Source: an uncultured Bacteroidota bacterium (GTDB lineage Bacteria; Bacteroidota; Bacteroidia; Chitinophagales; Chitinophagaceae). From it: a stretch of DNA of 57,567 bases. The stretch is taken from assembly GCA_903887415.1 (NCBI GenBank), contig CAISPO010000047.1:1-57567 (forward strand). The letters are read 5' to 3'. Both the position numbers and the translations under genes were made by a program. Below the pieces are notes generated by a model, which was given only the letters and a program-made list of their open reading frames with translations, had not been told where the DNA came from and searched no databases. Shown in pieces: positions 51,951-57,567 of this stretch (position 1 is its first letter; each line of letters opens with the position of its first letter).

Positions 51951-54107
51951 TTGGGACAAATTTTGGTAAATATCATTCGGAAAAAGACCGGTATCTGCGT
52001 ACTGCTGCTTTGCATGCTGTTTTGCGTGGAAATGTCATTTGCCCAATCGACCATATCGGGTGGTAACCCGAGCCAGCCCAATACGATCGCCAACGCGCCG
52101 CAAAGAGATACGAATGCCAGTAAGACGAACAATGCGAAGTGGAAGGACGAGGAAGCCAATATCTCTTATGAAAAATTGAATTCAGCGCGCGTTTGCTACC
52201 CGGACAGCTCTTTGCACACTTTTCAGCGGACAGCTTTTACGCAACCCTGGTATAGCGATCTTGGCAACCTTGGGAGCCCTGTATATAACCTGATGTTCAC
52301 CCCGGAAGACCGGCTCGGCCCTACGCTTGGTTATCACGTCTTCGATGTTTACCGGTTCAATGTCGATAGCCTTCCGTTTTACAATACGACCAGGCCTTAT
52401 TCTGTATTTAATTATCTGCTAGGGTCAAAACTGGAGCAAACTGCCGGTATTATGCATACGCAAAGCATACAGCCCAACTGGAACTTTGCCGTGGAATATC
52501 ATAAAACCAACTCGCCGGGCTTTTATCAAACGGAGCGCAACAATCATGATAACGCATACTTCAGCACCAACTATAAAAGCCTGAACCGGCACTATGTGCT
52601 ATATGCGGGCATGGTGTATAATAATGAGCAGCATGATGAGAACGGAGGAATCGTAATACCCGCACAACTGGACAGCGCCGCCTTCCAGGACCGTAGAACC
52701 GTGGATGCTGCTTATGAGAACAGCAACTATAGTCTGTCCCGGTCAACAGTTTCGAATGTGCAGCGGGATTTCACCTTGCTTTTGCAGCATAGCTATACAT
52801 GGGGCAGGGAAGACACTACCTACAATGCGGATTCCACCCAGTACAGCTACCGGCTGATACCGCGATTCAGCATTACGCACAAAATGGAAGTGAGCACCGA
52901 AAAACATACTTATAAGGATCTGGCACCAGACTCACTCCGTTATACCACACTATTTGCCCAGAGCTTTGTGAATAATGGTACGGGCTACTATTCCGCTACC
53001 ACAGACTCCGTATTTGCCCAGCAAAAATGGTTTTGGATAGATAATAAATTGCTGCTGAATGGGTTTATTGGGAAAGAGGGGCATGCGTTGAAATTCAGTG
53101 CAGGCATAGGCAACCGGTACGACCAGTTTACATCGCAGCCGGTTTCTAATCAAATACTGGACAGCCTGCCCAAGGCAGTATATTCGCTGGGCCGCGACCA
53201 AAGCAGTATAATCAGCAACTACCTGGAAGGAGAACTGAAAAAAGAAGCGCTGCATCCCGGTGAATGGGAGTATGGTGTAAATGGAAAATTCTTTTTTACC
53301 GGGCAGGATGCAGGTAACTTTCTGCTCAATGTATTGATAGGTAAAGAATTTAAGAACAGCAGTTTCGTAGCCGGTTTCCGAGAACAACTGAACAGCGCGC
53401 CTTATAACTATACGAATTACGAAAACCAATTCACAAAACTGTTTTTCACATTCAATAATGAAAGTGTGTCGCAGCTTTATGCTACGCTTGCCATCTCCAA
53501 AATCCACCTTTCGGGAGGTGTGCGGAGTTATGTGATCGGCAACTACATCTATATCAACGATAGCGAGAAACCTGCGCAATACACCATTCCCTTTACACTG
53601 AACCAGGTATGGATACGTAAGGTATTCCGGGTTGGCGATTTCTACCTTGATAATGAGCTGGTCTATCAGCAGACTGCAGAGAATGCACCGGTGAACGTGC
53701 CTGCGCTGATGGGCCGGCACCAGCTTAGCTATGAGCAGGCAATGTTCAAACATAGACTGAAGATATCTGCGGGCATAGACGTGCGATACAATACTGCTTA
53801 TCATCCGGCAGGGTATGATGCTTTACTGAACCGGTTCTTTTACCAAAACACAACCTATGTGGGCAATACGCCGGTTGCATCCGTGTTTGTGAATTTCAGG
53901 ATCAAACGCTTCCGCGCATTCGTTATGGGTGACCAGCTCCAGCAGCTTTTTACCCGCAATACGATACTTTTTACCGGCACGCCTGTTACCAACTTTTTGA
54001 CGTCAACAGAAAAGTACTTTGGCGGCACAGGCGGTAACTACATACCGGTATATGCCGCGCCTGATGCGCTGATAAGATTTGGGTTTACCTGGGCGCTGGT
54101 GAATTAG
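51951..54107 (+). CDS. Putative outer-membrane porin (Porin_10-like)
   Basis: A beta-barrel protein of up to 718 residues. There is a signal peptide (IRKKTGICVLLLCMLFCVEMSFAQ), a short polar region, and then alternating amphipathic strands to the end, with typical blocks LGSPVYNLMFTPEDRLGPTLGYHVFDVY, NWNFAVEYHKTNSPGFYQ and a final strand ending RFGFTWALVN. This matches the putative porin family of Bacteroidota. No ATG lies between the upstream in-frame stop (51888) and the signal peptide, so a TTG (51951 or 51963) is the start. The gene is convergent with the TPR lipoprotein, with a palindrome between them. Transported solute unknown. Confidence 0.87.
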   Translation: MGQILVNIIRKKTGICVLLLCMLFCVEMSFAQSTISGGNPSQPNTIANAPQRDTNASKTNNAKWKDEEANISYEKLNSARVCYPDSSLHTFQRTAFTQPWYSDLGNLGSPVYNLMFTPEDRLGPTLGYHVFDVYRFNVDSLPFYNTTRPYSVFNYLLGSKLEQTAGIMHTQSIQPNWNFAVEYHKTNSPGFYQTERNNHDNAYFSTNYKSLNRHYVLYAGMVYNNEQHDENGGIVIPAQLDSAAFQDRRTVDAAYENSNYSLSRSTVSNVQRDFTLLLQHSYTWGREDTTYNADSTQYSYRLIPRFSITHKMEVSTEKHTYKDLAPDSLRYTTLFAQSFVNNGTGYYSATTDSVFAQQKWFWIDNKLLLNGFIGKEGHALKFSAGIGNRYDQFTSQPVSNQILDSLPKAVYSLGRDQSSIISNYLEGELKKEALHPGEWEYGVNGKFFFTGQDAGNFLLNVLIGKEFKNSSFVAGFREQLNSAPYNYTNYENQFTKLFFTFNNESVSQLYATLAISKIHLSGGVRSYVIGNYIYINDSEKPAQYTIPFTLNQVWIRKVFRVGDFYLDNELVYQQTAENAPVNVPALMGRHQLSYEQAMFKHRLKISAGIDVRYNTAYHPAGYDALLNRFFYQNTTYVGNTPVASVFVNFRIKRFRAFVMGDQLQQLFTRNTILFTGTPVTNFLTSTEKYFGGTGGNYIPVYAAPDALIRFGFTWALVN

Positions 54108-54196
54108 TCAACAGTTGACAGTTTTCAGTCGGCAGTTTTCAATTTACTGTTCGCAATATAATGTTGCTGATCTTTGAACTGCATAAAATGGGCCAC

Positions 54197-54224
54197 GTAG
54201 AGACGCAATGCAATGCGTCTCTAC
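54197..54224. repeat. GTAGAGACGC palindrome
   Basis: Halves GTAGAGACGCAATG and CAATGCGTCTCTAC, pairing at 12 of 14 positions; only the centre differs from the copy at 46426-46453. CCAC precedes it, as in the extended consensus. It lies in the convergent spacer between the porin and TPR lipoprotein genes. Confidence 0.85.
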
Positions 54225-54278
54225 AAAAGCCATACAACAAATTTTATTGAAACCGCAATTGCCAATTGTAAACTGCAA

Positions 54279-55100
54279 CTACTTTCCGCAATATTTTTTG
54301 ATATAGTCATCGGCTTGCGGGTTGTGGAGTGTTGCGGCCATCCTGAAGTCGGAACAGGCGCTGTCTTTGCTTTTCAAATTAGATAGGAACTGGCCCCGGT
54401 ATATGTAGGGTTGCGACCAGTTGGGATCGAGCTTTATAACGGTATCGAAATCGCAGATAGCTGCCCGGTAATCTTTTATCTCGCCATAAGCGATGCCGCG
54501 GTTCATATAGCCCATAGCGTGGCCGGGTAAAGCCTGTATCTCCATACTAAAGTCTTTAATGGCACCTGCTATATCTCCTGCTTTGAACTTGCAGGATCCT
54601 CTCATACTGTATGGAAGATAAAAATCCTGTCTCGCCTCTATTGCCTGGTCAAGAGCGCTTATGGCTTCTTTGATGTGCCCGGCAGCGTATTCCTTGCGAC
54701 CCACTGCTATAAGCGCAAGGAAGAAATCCTTCCGGTTATCAACTGTGAATTTCAGGTCGGCCATACTGGCTTTTTCATCACCCATTGTTTCTTCGAGATT
54801 TGCCCTGTTGTAATATCCCAGTGTGAATTTGGGATTCAACTGAATTGCCCGGTTAAAGTAATAGAGTGCATTAGTGAAGTCGCCCTCGAGTTCATATACT
54901 CCTCCTAGTTCATAGCACGCACGCCAGTTCGCTGTGTCAATTTTCAGTGCCATGTCATATTCCTTCCTGGCACTGGCAAGATCGTCATTGAGCACAAAGT
55001 CATTACCTTTAATAAGGTGTTCCTCACTTTCATTATGTTTCTGTTTACACGAACTAAAAACAAATAGGGCGGCAACTATCACCGTAATAAACTGTCTCAT
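54279..55100 (-). CDS. TPR-repeat lipoprotein
   Basis: A 273-residue lipoprotein with a lipobox VFSSCK (Cys18) and six to seven TPR units (e.g. ARKEYDMALKIDTANWRACYELGGVYELEGDFTN and GAIKDFSMEIQALPGHAMGYMNRGIAYGE, both within residues 40-225). It probably scaffolds periplasmic complexes. It is divergent from the TPR-kinase gene at 55205 with a 104-base spacer, so the two may be co-regulated or act together. No partner is known. Confidence 0.9.
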   Translation of the reverse strand: MRQFITVIVAALFVFSSCKQKHNESEEHLIKGNDFVLNDDLASARKEYDMALKIDTANWRACYELGGVYELEGDFTNALYYFNRAIQLNPKFTLGYYNRANLEETMGDEKASMADLKFTVDNRKDFFLALIAVGRKEYAAGHIKEAISALDQAIEARQDFYLPYSMRGSCKFKAGDIAGAIKDFSMEIQALPGHAMGYMNRGIAYGEIKDYRAAICDFDTVIKLDPNWSQPYIYRGQFLSNLKSKDSACSDFRMAATLHNPQADDYIKKYCGK

Positions 55101-55204
55101 ATAAATAATTTTCAGAAAAGGTAGATGAAATTAAACGAATCTGCAAAAAGACTTAAACGGCAAAAATCGTGTATCTTGCGGTTTCATAAAGTTCCAAACT
55201 GGGA

Positions 55205-57217
55205 TTGTCTTCAATTATTAACATTCAGTTTTTAAGGCATTTGAAATGTGCTTTTATTTATACAATGGCTTTTGCCATTGCCCTTCCTGTTGCCGCCCAA
55301 AATAATATTTCCGATTTACTCATTCAATTGAGAAATGCCGGAACGGACACCGCTAAATTAAGCGCTTACCACGAAATATTTGAACACTACGAGTATTCCA
55401 ATCCAGACTCTGCGCTTCATTATATTGAGGATGGGCTTAAGTTATTCGGCACACGAAACAACAAAATCGGAATTGCATCAATGACTTTATTGCTTGGCAC
55501 TGAAGATGGTGACCAGGGGAGGATGGAAATAGCCAGGAAAAGGCTGGATAATGCGTTGAAGATGTTTGAGGAGGTGAATGATAAAGCGGGAGTTGCAGCA
55601 ACAAACAACGCGATTGGTGTGATTGATGGAAAAACCGGGCATTTCAGCGATGCAACCCGGCATTTTATGGCCGCGCTTAAGATATTTGAAGATGCGGGAA
55701 GTAAAAAAGGCCTGATAGGCACATACCTGAAGCTGGGTGTTGTGAATGAGCTCAATAACAATCTTGATAAAGCACTGGAATATTATACCAAAGCCTCTGC
55801 GCTAAGCCCGGATTCCCCGATGACGGTAAATGGCGTAAATCTTTTGAACAATATCGGGATCGTGTATGGGAAAAAAGGTGATTTTAAGAAATCGCTTGAA
55901 TATTTTGAAAGAGCGCTTGCAGCCAGCGATAAACCTGCGCTTACCGGTGTGCGCATATCAACTCTGATGAACATGGGCATTGTTTACCAGAATCTTGGCG
56001 ATAATAAAAAATCGCTGGCGTATTTTGATCAGGCGCTGCAAATTACAAGGGACAAAAACCTGCCGGAAGAATACACACGTATCGTTGTAAACCGGTCTGC
56101 CGTTGTAATGCTGACCTCACCGGCGAAAGCAATCGAAGACTTAAAGGATGCGTTGGTCACGGCAAAAAAGATAGGGCAGAGGTCATTGCTTGAAGATATA
56201 TATGGCAACCTTGTTGAAAATTACAAAATAACCGGAAAATATAAGGAAGCCGTGTCGATGATGGAGGAGCTGAGGAATATGGAAGACAGTACGTCCAGCA
56301 TTGAGAAGGCACGGGAGATCGCGAACCTGGAATCTGTATATGAACTGGAACAGTCGAACAATAAAATCAGGGAGCTGAAAACGGATGAACACCGGAATGC
56401 GCTGAAGCGGAATATAATAATTGGAATTGCTTTCTGCCTGGCGGCAGCATTGTTATTCACTGCCTTTTTTTACAGGAGGTCGAACCGGCTGAATGAGCAA
56501 CTTAAGAAACGCGAAGCTGAACTGGAGAATTCTAATAAGGTAAAAGACAAACTGTTTTCGATAATAGGGCATGACCTGCGTGGGCCAGTGGGCAATATCC
56601 CGAATATGCTGACCATACTTGGTGATGAAAGTACAACTCCCGAAGAAAGGAAATACCTTATTGAGACATTAATGGAACATTCTATTGCATCGTTGGAAAC
56701 ACTGGATAAACTCCTGTATTGGGGTAAGTCGCAGATAAAGAATATTGGGTCTAAAGCGGAAGTATTTGAAGTTGATGCGCACTTGCAGGATAACCTCAAA
56801 CTGGTAAAAAGCAGCGCAGACCAAAAACGAATTGCCCTGATAAATAACGTACCGTCACATACCCGTGTATATGCTGATGCAGCGCACTTTGATTTTATTA
56901 TTCGCAATTTATTATCCAACGCAATAAAGTTTACGCATAGCGGTGGAACTGTGTCAGTGGCCATAGATGCTGCTTTGAAGCCAGGCTACACGGTGTTCTC
57001 TGTAAAAGATACCGGCACGGGAATAAAGAAAGAAAACCTGTCAAGCATTTTTGAGCCCTTTAGCAGCAGTACACAGGGCACCGCCAACGAACAAGGCACC
57101 AGCATGGGCCTGATGCTGAGCAAAGAGTTCGTCATTGAGAACGGCGGCAACATCTGGGTTGAAAGCGAAGAAGGAAAAGGATCATCGTTTTATTTCTCCC
57201 TGAAAAACCCGAAATAA
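55205..57217 (+). CDS. TPR-domain sensor histidine kinase
   Basis: A protein of up to 670 residues: signal peptide (FIYTMAFAIALPVAAQ), five to seven TPR units (about 45-365), a coiled coil, one membrane helix (about 400-420: IIIGIAFCLAAALLFTAFF), a second coiled coil, HisKA with SIIGHDLRGPVGNI (His456) and an HATPase domain (IRNLLSNAIKFTHSGG, VKDTGTGIKKENL, TSMGLMLSKEFV). TTG codons at 55205 or 55241 must start translation: the first ATG (55265) would leave a signal peptide too short to work. No response regulator is adjacent. The architecture mirrors that of the TPR cyclase at 38429, with a kinase in place of the cyclase. A terminator follows at 57226. Confidence 0.92.
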   Translation: MSSIINIQFLRHLKCAFIYTMAFAIALPVAAQNNISDLLIQLRNAGTDTAKLSAYHEIFEHYEYSNPDSALHYIEDGLKLFGTRNNKIGIASMTLLLGTEDGDQGRMEIARKRLDNALKMFEEVNDKAGVAATNNAIGVIDGKTGHFSDATRHFMAALKIFEDAGSKKGLIGTYLKLGVVNELNNNLDKALEYYTKASALSPDSPMTVNGVNLLNNIGIVYGKKGDFKKSLEYFERALAASDKPALTGVRISTLMNMGIVYQNLGDNKKSLAYFDQALQITRDKNLPEEYTRIVVNRSAVVMLTSPAKAIEDLKDALVTAKKIGQRSLLEDIYGNLVENYKITGKYKEAVSMMEELRNMEDSTSSIEKAREIANLESVYELEQSNNKIRELKTDEHRNALKRNIIIGIAFCLAAALLFTAFFYRRSNRLNEQLKKREAELENSNKVKDKLFSIIGHDLRGPVGNIPNMLTILGDESTTPEERKYLIETLMEHSIASLETLDKLLYWGKSQIKNIGSKAEVFEVDAHLQDNLKLVKSSADQKRIALINNVPSHTRVYADAAHFDFIIRNLLSNAIKFTHSGGTVSVAIDAALKPGYTVFSVKDTGTGIKKENLSSIFEPFSSSTQGTANEQGTSMGLMLSKEFVIENGGNIWVESEEGKGSSFYFSLKNPK

Positions 57218-57225
57218 CAACGCAT

Positions 57226-57263
57226 AAAAATACCTGTAGTGTTATCGCTGCAGGTATTTTTTT
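57226..57263 (+). terminator. Intrinsic terminator after the TPR kinase
   Basis: AAAAATACCTGTAG (57226-57239) pairs with CTGCAGGTATTTTT (57248-57261) with one wobble, followed by TT. From here to 57443 no gene is seen. Confidence 0.85.
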
Positions 57264-57443
57264 AGGGCACAAGATTAATACCGTTTAGTTTCAGTGGCGC
57301 GATGCGATGTTTGGCTAAGAACAATTGCGTATCGTATAGAAGACCTCAGATTTTGAATAACCAGAACGGTTGCGCACCCACAGCCCTTTAAAATTGGCGA
57401 TATATCTACAGAGATTCGACCTGAGCGGAGGGCGTAAATTAAA

Positions 57444-57567
57444 CTGTGTCAAAGTTGAGAATTAGTCACAACTTTAACACAGATAACATGACCAAAAGAC
57501 GCAATACAGGAGTCACTTTGAGTGACGAAGTCCGCCAACAAGCATTATCACAATTTAAGTCAGGGAA
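57444..57567 (+). mobile_element. Left end of an insertion sequence (IS256-like), cut by the window
   Basis: Inverted arms CTGTGTCAAAGTTG (57444-57457) and CAACTTTAACACAG (57469-57482) lie directly before a frame that looks like a transposase start. One or both arms probably belong to the terminal inverted repeat. The right end is outside the window. Confidence 0.5.
57488..57567 (+). CDS. Transposase, N-terminal fragment
   Basis: ATG at 57488, six bases after the inverted repeat, opens a frame that stays open to the edge: MTKRRNTGVTLSDEVRQQAL, then SQFKSG. The ending resembles the QLKSGKSLTGKDG start seen in Bacteroidota IS256-family transposases, but 26 residues are not enough to be sure. 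Confidence 0.45.
   Translation, partial: MTKRRNTGVTLSDEVRQQALSQFKSG

Noticed and set aside
1-57567. tRNA, rRNA or CRISPR loci
   Set aside because: No GGTTCGA-type T-loop with matching acceptor arms, no rRNA-like conserved blocks and no repeat-spacer arrays were seen by eye; a covariance search was not possible.

Overview
The window is chromosomal DNA from a member of the Bacteroidota, most likely Chitinophagaceae or a close relative. This rests on a SecDF fusion protein, two type IX secretion C-terminal domains (gliding-associated type B on a PKD protein, type A on an NHL protein), a Porin_10-like outer-membrane protein, GtrA, DUF3810 and DUF72 proteins, AT-rich leaders in place of clear Shine-Dalgarno sites, and repeated TAnnTTTG boxes (the Bacteroidota -7 element) upstream of many genes. 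No rRNA, tRNA or CRISPR array was seen. The only mobile-element sign is the left end of an insertion sequence at the right edge.

Layout. 1-1.4 kb: the tail of an unidentified gene and two tandem duplicated small lipoproteins. 1.4-5.1 kb (minus strand): M28 aminopeptidase with PDZ, ScpB, and two paralogous DUF4190-like membrane proteins. 5.2-7.4 kb: a UDP-2,3-diacylglucosamine diphosphatase-like enzyme and a glycosyltransferase. 7.5-12.2 kb (minus): an acyltransferase and a 1130-residue PKD/CHU_C surface protein. 12.8-16.8 kb: secDF and an MlaE-type permease. 17-22.5 kb: a stand-alone LuxR-type HTH, a metallophosphoesterase, DinB, an EEP-family lipoprotein, a translationally coupled pair ending in a BtrH/DUF4872 protein, and GtrA. 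22.8-23.4 kb: a toxin-antitoxin module whose PIN toxin is broken by a one-base frameshift. 24-28.6 kb: S1/P1-type nuclease or phospholipase C, DUF3810, a stand-alone methylmalonyl-CoA mutase large subunit and a small membrane protein.

28.7-37.2 kb is a sigma-54 signalling island: rpoN, an NtrC-type activator with GAFTGA, a PAS kinase and a REC-PAS kinase in one direction, with a CHASE3 kinase divergent from rpoN and a PA2169-type stress-like protein nearby. 37.4-42.8 kb: DUF72, a TPR-adenylate cyclase and a 12-repeat NHL protein. 42.9-50.1 kb: birA, rsfS, ftsH, a three-PAS kinase and prfC. 50.3-57.2 kb: a membrane protein, purine nucleoside phosphorylase, a porin, a TPR lipoprotein and a TPR histidine kinase.

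Two themes stand out. Signal transduction is dense: five histidine kinases, one response regulator, one class III cyclase and sigma-54 itself. Two of the sensors share a signal peptide-TPR-membrane helix design with different output domains. The spacers between convergent genes carry recurring palindromic or repeat elements: a GTAGAGACGC palindrome in three convergent spacers and a 54-base CGCAAAG element in two. These are the main structure not explained by genes. No clearly undescribed multi-gene system could be proven from sequence alone. The best candidates are the sigma-54 island with its possible local targets, the BtrH-like pair, and the paralogous SSWQAFVS membrane proteins.
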